A program made the position numbers and the translations under genes. The notes below the pieces were generated by a model that was given only the letters and a program-made list of their open reading frames with translations, ran no database searches and had not been told where the DNA came from. Shown in pieces: positions 50,820-58,847 of a DNA stretch of 64,000 bases. Within the stretch, counting starts at the first letter, position 1. The number at the start of each line of letters is the position of its first letter. The DNA comes from a bacterium (GTDB lineage Bacteria > Joyebacterota > Joyebacteria > Joyebacterales > Joyebacteraceae), in NCBI GenBank assembly GCA_029990205.1, contig JAPEKQ010000001.1:186001-250000 (forward strand), given 5' to 3'.

Positions 50820-52433
50820 CTAGTCTCCGGCCTTCGGAAGATAGATAACGAACCGACTGCCCTTCCCGGGCGCGGTCTCGATCTCGATACGTCCGCCGTG
50901 CGACTCGACGAGCTTGTCGGCGATGGCAAGACCGAGTCCCGTCCCTGACTGCTTCGTCGTCCAGAAAGGCGCGAACATCTGCTCGAGCGCCTCGCGCTCC
51001 ATGCCGACGCCCGTGTCGGTGACGCTGACGGCGATCTCGTCGCTCGCGCCGCCGCGTCCGTTCACGGCGACGCTGCTCCCGACGTCCGCGGTCACCCGAA
51101 CGGAACCGGCCTCTTCGATGGCCTCCATTCCGTTGACCACGAGGTTCAGGAGCACCTGCTTCAGCTGCTCGGAGTTCCCGAGTACGCGCAGTCCGCCATC
51201 CTCCATGGTGAGGTTGATCCCGTCGCCGAACGCGCGGTGCGACCTGGCGATCGCCTCGACCTCCTTGAACAGCGCCACGAGGAGCACGGTCCCACTCGGC
51301 GGCTCCATGACACGCCCGTAGGTGAGCACGTCTCTGGTGAGTGTCGCAAGACGGTCGCTCTCGCGGACGACCAGATCAACGAGTCGCGCGTCGTCGCTCC
51401 CTTCCGCCACACCCTCCTTGAGCATCTCCGCCGATCCCTTGATCGCATTGAGCGGGTTCCGGATCTCGTGAGCCATCCCGGCGGCGAACTGACCGAGCGA
51501 CGCGAGCCGGTCGGCGTGAAGTCTGTCGCGCTCCTGACGGCGCGCCTCGGTGATATCCTGGAAGATGATGATGACTCCGGCGTCGACGCCGTCGTCGTCG
51601 CGGAGCAGCGATGTCGAGAGCCCGATCGGCACACTCCCGTCAGCCCGCTCGACGCTGATCTCCGCGCGCTCCGACGTCCTCCCATCCTCCACGGCGGCCG
51701 ATACGAGTTCGGCGAAGGCCGGGTGCGCGGCGAAGACCTCCGAGAAGTGAGCGCGCGGCGTGCCGGACGCCGGGATGTCGAGAATCGCGCGACCACGCTC
51801 GTTCAGCGAGAGCAGCCCTCCCGACATGTCGAAGAGCGCCAGACCGCTCTGGATGCTCTCGATGAGATTGTCGATGTGGACGTGCGCGGCGTCGAGAGCG
51901 GTCTCTGCCTCTCCCAGTCTCTTCTCCCCCTCGCGAACGCGTCTCGAGAGCATACCGACGAGGATCGAGACCACGGTGAGCGAGACCGCGAGCACGGCCG
52001 TCTCCGCCAGGATTCCGGCGCCATTGGAGCGCGCTGCCGAGGGGCTCTCGGCGATGAAGAGCGCAGCGAACGCCGCCAGAGACAACACGGTGACGATGGC
52101 GCCGGGCTTCGGACCAAGCGCCGTCGACGAGACGATGACGGGAAGGAAGTAGAGAAGCTTGAACGGGCTCGCCAGACCGCCGGACGAGAGGACGATCAGC
52201 GTCACGAGCACGACGTCGGCGACGAACAGTGTGAGAAGCAGCCACAGGCTCTCGCGCCCGCGCCTGCGTGACCAGACGGCGTAGGGAATGCTGAGCGCCG
52301 CGACACCGATGGCCATCAGGACCACGGGCGCGACCGAGATGTCATCGCTCATCAGCGCGGCCGTGATCACGGCCGCCGAGACGAGCAGGCGACCGACGAT
52401 GAGACCGCGTGCCGCTGGCTGCCCTCCGCTCAT
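50820..52433 (-). CDS. Membrane sensor histidine kinase with PAS domain (NtrB/AtoS type)
   Basis: 537 residues. Five or six membrane helices between residues 10 and 160 without a large periplasmic loop, then a short coiled coil, a PAS domain (about 185-300: NLIESIQSGLALFDMSGGLL), and a HisKA domain with phospho-acceptor His322 in AAGMAHEIRNPLNAIKGSAE. The ATPase domain has LLNLVVNGMEAIEE (N box; Gly in place of the usual Ala), VTDTGVGM, and GTGLGLAIADKLVESHGG. The integral membrane sensor suggests detection within or near the membrane. It overlaps the ComEA-like stop by 4 nt and precedes its response regulator. Confidence 0.94.
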   Translation of the reverse strand: MSGGQPAARGLIVGRLLVSAAVITAALMSDDISVAPVVLMAIGVAALSIPYAVWSRRRGRESLWLLLTLFVADVVLVTLIVLSSGGLASPFKLLYFLPVIVSSTALGPKPGAIVTVLSLAAFAALFIAESPSAARSNGAGILAETAVLAVSLTVVSILVGMLSRRVREGEKRLGEAETALDAAHVHIDNLIESIQSGLALFDMSGGLLSLNERGRAILDIPASGTPRAHFSEVFAAHPAFAELVSAAVEDGRTSERAEISVERADGSVPIGLSTSLLRDDDGVDAGVIIIFQDITEARRQERDRLHADRLASLGQFAAGMAHEIRNPLNAIKGSAEMLKEGVAEGSDDARLVDLVVRESDRLATLTRDVLTYGRVMEPPSGTVLLVALFKEVEAIARSHRAFGDGINLTMEDGGLRVLGNSEQLKQVLLNLVVNGMEAIEEAGSVRVTADVGSSVAVNGRGGASDEIAVSVTDTGVGMEREALEQMFAPFWTTKQSGTGLGLAIADKLVESHGGRIEIETAPGKGSRFVIYLPKAGD

Positions 52434-52870
52434 CGTTCCTCCCTGGCATGATGTTCGGTCGGCGGTCCCGTGTCTCCGAGAGTCGCCATGGGTCGAAGCC
52501 GCGCGAGCGTGGCGGGACCGATGCCACTGACGTCGATGAGCGCGTCGAGCGACGCGAACCGACCGTGCCGCTCGCGGTGCCTGGCGATCGCGGCGGCCTT
52601 CGCGGGACCGATCCCCGGGAGTCCGGTCAGCTCTTCGACGGTGGCCTCGTTCACGTCGATGGGACCGGCAACCTCCCCGGTCTGCCCCTCACGGCCGCTC
52701 CCGTCGAGAATCTCTCCCGGAACCGCGGTCGGCGTCCCCGGCGATGTGACCAGGTCCGGCACCAGCGCCGGGTCGACCCTCCTGAGTCCGAGCACGATCG
52801 CTCCGACGGCTGCAGCCGTCGCCAGAAAGGCGATGACGGCCCGCTCATCGCGTGTCAGAAGCCCCCTCAC
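52430..52870 (-). CDS. ComEA-like helix-hairpin-helix protein
   Basis: 146 residues from GTG at 52870 with GGGAGGGGAC upstream. One N-terminal membrane anchor (AVIAFLATAAAVGAIVLGL), a Pro/Gly-rich linker, then IDVNEATVEELTGLPGIGPA-K-A-A-A-I and a second hairpin ALIDVSGIGPATLARLRPM. This is the DNA-binding layout of ComEA, the periplasmic receptor for transforming DNA. Helix-hairpin-helix proteins of this size also occur in other roles, so competence is likely but not certain. It overlaps the start of the histidine kinase gene. Confidence 0.85.
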   Translation of the reverse strand: MRGLLTRDERAVIAFLATAAAVGAIVLGLRRVDPALVPDLVTSPGTPTAVPGEILDGSGREGQTGEVAGPIDVNEATVEELTGLPGIGPAKAAAIARHRERHGRFASLDALIDVSGIGPATLARLRPMATLGDTGPPTEHHAREER

Positions 52871-52979
52871 GTCCCCTCCCTGCCCTGCCGACCCAATGTA
52901 GTTTATTGCAAAACGCAATGCAAACGAATCCTGACGGACCCAGGGGTTTGATGAGGGCATACGGTCTGTGGTGGGGTGG

Positions 52980-55505
52980 CTAGTTCCAGAAGTCCCAGGT
53001 GAACGCGTAGGTCACCCGGGGTTCGGAGAAGGCGTACCCGGGCCAGCCTCCGGAGTCCGTGTCGAGCGGATCGTCGACGCGAACGAGAAGCCGCGCCGGA
53101 CCGACCGCGCCGGTCGCGCTCAGCCGCGTGCGCCAGAGCGTGTCCTCGAGGACGCCGTCCCACGCGCCGCGCGCGAGTCCGGTCTCGTAGCTCACGGAGA
53201 CCTCGAGCCGCACGTCGAGCGTCTGTTTGAAGAACCGCCGGTCGACCCAGACCGACGCGTCGGCGGTCAGCGCGGGCACGGGCGCAAGCGCGTTGAGAGG
53301 TCCCTCCGCGTCGATCCCGATGGCATCCGCCGACACCCTCACGCCGCCGAGCCCCGTGTCGGTCACGGCCGCCCAGAGCGTCAGCATCGACGACGTTGCG
53401 TCCTCGCCGGACACGGGTCTCAGGACACCGCCCGCATCCTCCTCAAGGACGATCGGCGAAAGGACGCGTGTGACCTCACCCGTGGCGCCGGCGTCCAGCC
53501 TGCCGGACGTGAACGCCCAGCCGAGACCGGCCGTCGCCGCGCGCTCGGCGCCGACATCGTCCGTGCCACCGACCAGCAGATCGGCGTCGCCAACGACCGC
53601 ACGGTCCGCGCCGGCAAGTTCGAGCGCCGTCGGGAAGCGGCCGCCGACGTCGACGGTGAACCATGGGCTCGACCCGCGGTCCCCGCGTTCCACCAGACAT
53701 GAGAACTCGGGAACCATCTCGCCCCGCTGTCTGGACGCCCCGGCGCTCATGAGCGCTTCCCAGTCGCCGAACCGAACGTCCCCGGTCGCCGATGCCCCGA
53801 CAGACAGGGCGTGGACGCCGGTGGTGAGCAGATCTCCCGTCGCAACAAGCCCCGAGGCGTGCGCATGCACCGAGCGCAGGAATCCCCGTTCCATGGGCAG
53901 GTCGATGACGGCTCCCGTCAGTCCGCTCTCGCAGACCCCGGTGTCGCCGTTCCGGAGGTCTCCGATGCGCGTCGCATCGTGGAAGACGCCGAACCTCGCC
54001 TGTCCGTTCGTGACGGCGACATCGACCGCCCCGGACGTCACGTCGAGCACCGCGCCCGAGACACCCGAGGCGTCGGGAATGCTGCGTGACACTGCCACGC
54101 TGGAAGCTGATATCTCCGCTTTCCAGTCCCCGGCCAGGTCGAGCGTCGCCGACGCGCCGAAGCTGTCGCGTTCGTACTCGCCGCCCGACGCGGGACCGCG
54201 GCCGTCGCGGCCCTCGAAGAAGCCGGTGACGGCACCACGCTCGCGAAGACCGCTCCCGAACTCGATCACGCGCCACCTCAGACCAGCATCGCCGCTGGCC
54301 ATTCCGACCCGAGAGAATGGAGTCCCGGCGAACCGACGGCCCGCGTAGTACTGGAAAGAGGCCGAGCCCGTGCCGGCGGCGAGCCCCGGCGCGGAACCGC
54401 CCGGTCCGAGGACGACGACTCCGGTGCCGAAGAGCGAGCGCGTCGAGAGGTCCGGGCCCGATGGCACGAGAACGGATCCGCCCGCCGAGACGGCGTCGAG
54501 GAACCCGAGCCCGTTCTGAAGCCAGTCCCCGCCGGACCGGCCGCTCAGAGTGACGACCGAGAGTCCCGCCGGAATCCCGCCGCGTGTCACCGACGCGCGC
54601 TGCCCCGGCCAACGGGACGAGACGACGCGGAGTGCCGGAAGCGCACCGGCCGACGACGAGGCGTCGTGGTCGACGCCGAGTTCGAGCCCGACCGCGCGAC
54701 GCACGTCGAGCGGGCCGCTCCGGAGTTCGATGCCGAGCGAGTCAGGGAGAGCCACGACAGGGCTCAACGGCTCGGATTCGAGCTCATGATCGTGCACGGG
54801 AGCAAGCCCCGGCGCAAGTTCGGGTGGGGGTTCGTCCGGCACGGCATCCTGGGCCGTCGCGGGGACCGGCGCGGCCAGAAGCGCCGCGACGGGAATCGCC
54901 AGAGACAGAACCACGGCGGCGGCCCTCTGCCCTCCGATGACGGCGAGCCCCCGCACGCGCGGGACGAGCAGCGGGACGAGCACGGCGAACAGGACCGTGT
55001 TCCAGATGATGTGCACGTAAGGGAAGAACAGGTTCGCGGTGAGAGCGGCAAGGAAGCCGTCGGCGAACTCGGGACTCATCGCGGCGTACCCCACGATGAC
55101 GGCGGTCTGGTAGACCGTGGTGAGCGCCAGGCCGGCCGCTGCCGCCGCCACGATGCGGGCCGCGGTGGGCTTGTCCCGCCAGACACACCCCAGGACGCCG
55201 CCGGCGAGACCGACGAGCGCCATGGCGCAGACCTGTCCGACGAACAGAGTCGGGATGGCGAGACCGGAACCGAAGGGGCCGAACCCCGAGTAGATCCCCA
55301 TGGCGATGAACCCGACGAGCGCCCCGCGGAGCCTCCCGAGCACGGCCCCCGAGATGAACACCGTGAGCGTGATCAGCTCGATGTTGGGAACGGCCGCCAG
55401 CGCGTAGCCGAGCGCCGCGGCGAGCGCCGCGAGCACTGCGATGGGGGCGGTCCAACGGACCGGGATCGGTCCACCGACGGCGTTCTCACGCGCGGGTTCA
55501 GTCAA
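52980..55505 (-). CDS. Chimera: ECF-transporter S-component-like membrane domain plus TonB-receptor-like beta barrel
   Basis: 841 residues from TTG at 55505, overlapping the lipoprotein stop by 8 nt, AGGAG upstream. Residues 20-183 form about six membrane helices resembling ECF S-components (VPNIELITLTVFISGAVLG, RLRGALVGFIAMGIYSGFGP, PTLFVGQVCAMALVGLAGG). Residues 184-218 look like a signal peptide (VVLSLAIPVAALLAA, then PVPATA-QD), followed by an acidic Pro-rich linker, a plug-like region (ALPALRVVSSRWPGQRASVT, DLSTRSLFGTGVVVLGPG) and a long beta-rich part ending VTYAFTWDFWN, typical of an outer-membrane barrel C-terminus. No stop separates the halves. In-frame GTGs at 54956 and 54914 could start a separate exported barrel. 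Substrate unknown. Confidence 0.8.
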   Translation of the reverse strand: MTEPARENAVGGPIPVRWTAPIAVLAALAAALGYALAAVPNIELITLTVFISGAVLGRLRGALVGFIAMGIYSGFGPFGSGLAIPTLFVGQVCAMALVGLAGGVLGCVWRDKPTAARIVAAAAAGLALTTVYQTAVIVGYAAMSPEFADGFLAALTANLFFPYVHIIWNTVLFAVLVPLLVPRVRGLAVIGGQRAAAVVLSLAIPVAALLAAPVPATAQDAVPDEPPPELAPGLAPVHDHELESEPLSPVVALPDSLGIELRSGPLDVRRAVGLELGVDHDASSSAGALPALRVVSSRWPGQRASVTRGGIPAGLSVVTLSGRSGGDWLQNGLGFLDAVSAGGSVLVPSGPDLSTRSLFGTGVVVLGPGGSAPGLAAGTGSASFQYYAGRRFAGTPFSRVGMASGDAGLRWRVIEFGSGLRERGAVTGFFEGRDGRGPASGGEYERDSFGASATLDLAGDWKAEISASSVAVSRSIPDASGVSGAVLDVTSGAVDVAVTNGQARFGVFHDATRIGDLRNGDTGVCESGLTGAVIDLPMERGFLRSVHAHASGLVATGDLLTTGVHALSVGASATGDVRFGDWEALMSAGASRQRGEMVPEFSCLVERGDRGSSPWFTVDVGGRFPTALELAGADRAVVGDADLLVGGTDDVGAERAATAGLGWAFTSGRLDAGATGEVTRVLSPIVLEEDAGGVLRPVSGEDATSSMLTLWAAVTDTGLGGVRVSADAIGIDAEGPLNALAPVPALTADASVWVDRRFFKQTLDVRLEVSVSYETGLARGAWDGVLEDTLWRTRLSATGAVGPARLLVRVDDPLDTDSGGWPGYAFSEPRVTYAFTWDFWN

Positions 55506-55905
55506 GCCGGTTCCGCTCCTGGTCGAGGCGATCAGGGGTCACATCGTCGAGCTGAGTCTCGCTGTCATCCATGTCAAGCAGGTGTCCGATGTACTGCGAG
55601 ATCTCGGCCCGATGCTCCGGGAGGATCCGGTGCCAGTTCCGCTCGATCTCGGTCTCGAGCGGAGCTCCAACCATTCCGATGAGATCGCTCTGAAACTCAT
55701 CAGGCAGACTCATCGGATCGTGCTGCGCGTAGATCTTGTAGAGCATGCCCGTCGAGTAGTCGATCCGACCCTGCGCTACGGCGTGGTCGATCAGGGCGAA
55801 GGTGCCGAGCTCCGAGTCGGCGGCGGGCTCGCCGCCTTCGGGCATCGGAGCGCACCCGGCCGCGAGGAGGAGCGCGGCAATGAGTATCACCAGTCGCCTG
55901 GTCAT
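55498..55905 (-). CDS. Putative lipoprotein, resembling the N-terminal part of MXAN_6640-type proteins
   Basis: 135 residues from ATG at 55905 with AGGAGGCACCAC upstream. Lipobox LLLAAGC at residues 12-18 predicts lipidation at Cys18. The mature part is acidic and helical; IDHAVAQGRIDYSTGMLYKI and AQHDPMSLPDEF recall the region preceding the protease domain in MXAN_6640-family putative metalloproteases, but no protease domain is present. Its stop overlaps the start of the S-component/barrel chimera, so the two proteins are likely to work together in the envelope. Similarity is from memory and weak. Confidence 0.7.
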   Translation of the reverse strand: MTRRLVILIAALLLAAGCAPMPEGGEPAADSELGTFALIDHAVAQGRIDYSTGMLYKIYAQHDPMSLPDEFQSDLIGMVGAPLETEIERNWHRILPEHRAEISQYIGHLLDMDDSETQLDDVTPDRLDQERNRLD

Positions 55906-55991
55906 GTGGTGCCTCCTGGCTGCGTCGCGCGCCGCGCGTCTGCACGGCGCCCGTGCGCCGGGCGGTCCCCACCCGGCGCGTGAGCTGTTCG

Positions 55992-56618
55992 CTACGTGAC
56001 GGCCTCGAGCACGGCCGCCATGACATCGTCCGCCATCCGGTCGACGCGCTCGGTCAGCTGGTTGAGCGCAGCGTTCGCCTTCTCGACGAACCCCGCGTGC
56101 CGCTCGGCACGGATCCCGCCGATATTGATCAGGACGTTGAGCTTCGCCGCGTGCGCTCCGGCTCTGCCGACGAGCGCCGCAACACCGGCGTCCGAGACCG
56201 CGTTCGTGTTCCCCTTCGCCGCGACCGTCTCCGAGAGCTCGACGACCTCGACACACTTCTGCATGACCGCCAGCGGAACCATCGCGGCGTCGACCAGCGT
56301 GTCCTGGATGGCGTCGCGCCGCGCGGCCTTCTCCTCGTCGGTCTCCTTCGGGAGCTTCATCGCGGCCATAACCTTGTCAAAGGCCGCCGCGTCCTCGTCG
56401 ATGAGCTGCTCGAGCTCCACACGCAGCCTCTCGGTCTGCGTGAGGACGGCCTTCATGTCCTCTTCGACGTCGACGTACTTCTTCTTTCCAATGGTGAGGC
56501 TGCAGACCATCGAACCCAGGCTCGCGCCGAGCGCGCCGCAGAGCGCGGCCACGCTGCCGCCGCCCGGCGTCGGCTTGCTCGAGGCCAGTTCGGCGAGGAA
56601 GCTGTTCATGTCACCCAC
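55992..56618 (-). CDS. fchA: Formiminotetrahydrofolate cyclodeaminase
   Basis: 208 residues from GTG with AAGGAG upstream. Releases ammonia from 5-formimino-tetrahydrofolate to give methenyl-THF. ELASSKPTPGGGSVAALCGA is the family signature (Pro-Gly-Gly-Gly-Ser folate loop); LTIGKKKYVDVEEDM, DEDAAAFDKVMAAMKLPKET and VVELSETVAAKGNTNAVSD-A-G-V-A-A follow. Directly downstream of ftcD; in animals the two are one protein. All-helical dimer, cytoplasmic. Confidence 0.93.
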   Translation of the reverse strand: MGDMNSFLAELASSKPTPGGGSVAALCGALGASLGSMVCSLTIGKKKYVDVEEDMKAVLTQTERLRVELEQLIDEDAAAFDKVMAAMKLPKETDEEKAARRDAIQDTLVDAAMVPLAVMQKCVEVVELSETVAAKGNTNAVSDAGVAALVGRAGAHAAKLNVLINIGGIRAERHAGFVEKANAALNQLTERVDRMADDVMAAVLEAVT

Positions 56619-56638
56619 GGTGTCTCCTTCCCCCCGCC

Positions 56639-57538
56639 CTACAGCTCGGCGAGGCGATTCTCGAGAATCTGGTCCCGCTGGAAGTTCTCGAGTCTGAGGT
56701 AGAAGTCGGCGCAGTCCACGAGCGCGTCGAGCGGGATGAGTCCGACGATCTCGCAGCCGATGACCGGCACGCCGTAGCGCTCGGCCTCGCTCTTCACCAT
56801 CTCGTAGACGCGGAACAGCGGCGTCCCCTGGTAGTTGACCATGTTCATCGACACCTGAACGATGTTGCGGTCCTTGATCTCGAAGCCCATCGCCTTGACA
56901 TACCTGAGACCTCCGCCGGCGAAGCGTATCTGCTTGGCGATCGTCTTGGCGATGTCGATGTTGTCCGTGCCGAGGTTGATGTTGTACGCCACCAGGAACT
57001 GCCGCGCTCCGATGGCGATGGCTCCCGCCGTCGGATGGATGCGGTTCGGGCCGAAGTCCGGGTCCTTCGCCGGATTGGTCCCGATCTCGTCCCGGAGACC
57101 CTCGAACTGGCCCTTCCGGACCTTCGCCAGGTTCTTCCGTGTCGGCTTCGTCGCAGCGTCCTCATACAGATAGACCGGGATCTCGAGCTCCTCACCCACG
57201 CGCTTGCCCAGACGCTGCGCCAGCTCGACGCACTCGTCCATCGTCACGTCCTTGACGGGAACGAACGGACAGACGTCGGTCGCGCCCATCCGCGGGTGCT
57301 CCCCCTCGTGCTTCGTCAGGTCGATGAGCTCGCGCGCCTTCTCGATGCCCCGGAACGCGGCCTCGAGCACGGCCTCCGGCTCACCGATGATCGTCACGAC
57401 CGCCCGGTTGTGGTCCGCGTCCATCTCCTTGTCGAGGAGCCTCGCTCCGTCGACGGCCGTCATCGTCCCGACGATCTCGTCAAGCACCTCCGGTCTTCTT
57501 CCCTCGCTGAAATTGGGCACGCACTCAACGATCTTCAT
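56639..57538 (-). CDS. ftcD: Glutamate formimidoyltransferase
   Basis: 299 residues. Transfers the formimino group from N-formiminoglutamate to tetrahydrofolate, releasing glutamate. MKIVECVPNFSEGRRPEVLD is the family N-terminus; DADHNRAVVTIIGEPEAV, EGEHPRMGATDVCPFVPV (with the catalytic-region His-Pro-Arg-Met-Gly), and FLVAYNINLGTDNIDIAKTI are present. The start overlaps the hutI stop by 4 nt. With fchA it completes histidine degradation to glutamate plus C1-THF. Confidence 0.96.
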   Translation of the reverse strand: MKIVECVPNFSEGRRPEVLDEIVGTMTAVDGARLLDKEMDADHNRAVVTIIGEPEAVLEAAFRGIEKARELIDLTKHEGEHPRMGATDVCPFVPVKDVTMDECVELAQRLGKRVGEELEIPVYLYEDAATKPTRKNLAKVRKGQFEGLRDEIGTNPAKDPDFGPNRIHPTAGAIAIGARQFLVAYNINLGTDNIDIAKTIAKQIRFAGGGLRYVKAMGFEIKDRNIVQVSMNMVNYQGTPLFRVYEMVKSEAERYGVPVIGCEIVGLIPLDALVDCADFYLRLENFQRDQILENRLAEL

Positions 57539-58830
57539 CGGCTTCCTCCGTCTGTGGACGCAGCGGCCGGGCTCTCTCCCGACACGACCGCGCCGCGCTT
57601 GATGACCATTCTCGTCAGGTTCACACCGTAGTGATATGGGATCGCCCGGTAGTCGACGACCTCCCAGACGATGAGATCCGCCAGCTTGCCGGGTTCGATG
57701 CTCCCGACGCTCCCGGACCGACCGACGGCGGCCGCCGAGTTCGCGGTCGCGGCGACCAGCGCCTCCGCGGGCGTCAGACGCATGACCATACTCGCGAGCG
57801 AGACGATGATCTGCATCGACTCGGTCATCGAGCTGCCGGGATTGCAGTCGGTCGCGAGCGCCACCGGGACGCCCGCATCGACGAACTTCCGTGCCGGCGC
57901 GAAATCACGCTTGCCGAGCGACAGCGTCGTCCCCGGCAGCAGCACGGCCACGACTCCGGCGTTCGCCATGGCGCGAATGCCCGCGTCGGAGACGCAGACC
58001 AGATGGTCGGCCGATATGGCGCCGACCTCGGCGGCCAGTTCGCCGCCCCCGGACGCGTGGAGCTCATCGGCGTGAAGCTTCGGCCGCAGCCCGCGCGACG
58101 CGGCCGCGAGCAGCAGCCGGCGCGACTGCTCCACCGTGAAGACGTCCTCCTCGCAGAATACGTCGCAGAACTCGGCCAGACCCTCACGCGCCACGAGAGG
58201 GATGATCTCATCGATAAGATGTGTCACGTACCCGTCGCGATCGTCCCGCCACTCATCGGGGAACTCGTGCGCGCCGAGGAAGGTCGGCACGACATCCACC
58301 GCGTGGTGCTCCGCGAGCTTCGATATCACGCGCAGCATCTTGAGCTCCGCCTCGAGCGAGAGCCCGTAGCCGCTCTTGATCTCCGCTGTCGTGGTGCCGT
58401 ACTCGAGCATGCGGTCGAGCGCCCGCGCGCCGTTTCGAAACAGCAGTTCGTCGGTCGCCGCGCGCACGTGCCGGACGCTCGAGCGGATACCGCCGCCGGC
58501 CGCCGCGATCTCCTCGTAGCTCCTCCCCTCCACCCGCATCGCGAACTCGTCCTCGCGTGTCCTCGCAAAGACGGCGTGCGTGTGAGGATCGACGAAGCCG
58601 GGAGTCACGACGGCGGCGCCCGCGTCGATGACCGCACAGTCGCTGTCCGGCTCGACCACGGCCAGCACCTCGGACTCCGGCCCCGCGGCCACGATACGAC
58701 CATCGATGGCCGCAACGGCTCCGTTCTCGATGATGCCGAGCTCGCTCGCCGCCGGTCCCATGCGGGGCCCTTCCCCGGCGATGGTCGCGAGCTGCCCGAT
58801 GTTGCGTATCAGAAGGTCTACGGTCTGCAT
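57535..58830 (-). CDS. hutI: Imidazolonepropionase
   Basis: 431 residues. Zinc/iron amidohydrolase opening the imidazolone ring to N-formiminoglutamate. Metal ligands in VDPHTHAVFARTREDEFAMR, PTFLGAHEFPDEW, LRPKLHADELHAS and the Asp in ALATDCNPGSS. ATG follows AGGAGTCCCA. Normal length. Placed between hutU and ftcD, in pathway order. Confidence 0.95.
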   Translation of the reverse strand: MQTVDLLIRNIGQLATIAGEGPRMGPAASELGIIENGAVAAIDGRIVAAGPESEVLAVVEPDSDCAVIDAGAAVVTPGFVDPHTHAVFARTREDEFAMRVEGRSYEEIAAAGGGIRSSVRHVRAATDELLFRNGARALDRMLEYGTTTAEIKSGYGLSLEAELKMLRVISKLAEHHAVDVVPTFLGAHEFPDEWRDDRDGYVTHLIDEIIPLVAREGLAEFCDVFCEEDVFTVEQSRRLLLAAASRGLRPKLHADELHASGGGELAAEVGAISADHLVCVSDAGIRAMANAGVVAVLLPGTTLSLGKRDFAPARKFVDAGVPVALATDCNPGSSMTESMQIIVSLASMVMRLTPAEALVAATANSAAAVGRSGSVGSIEPGKLADLIVWEVVDYRAIPYHYGVNLTRMVIKRGAVVSGESPAAASTDGGSR

Positions 58831-58847
58831 TGGGACTCCTTGGGCGC

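Noticed and set aside
52430-52960. Longer start for the ComEA-like protein at 52960
   Set aside because: The added 30 residues have no ribosome site and cross an AT-rich segment (TTTGCATTGCGTTTTGCAAT on the minus strand) that looks more like a promoter; GTG at 52870 has a strong site.
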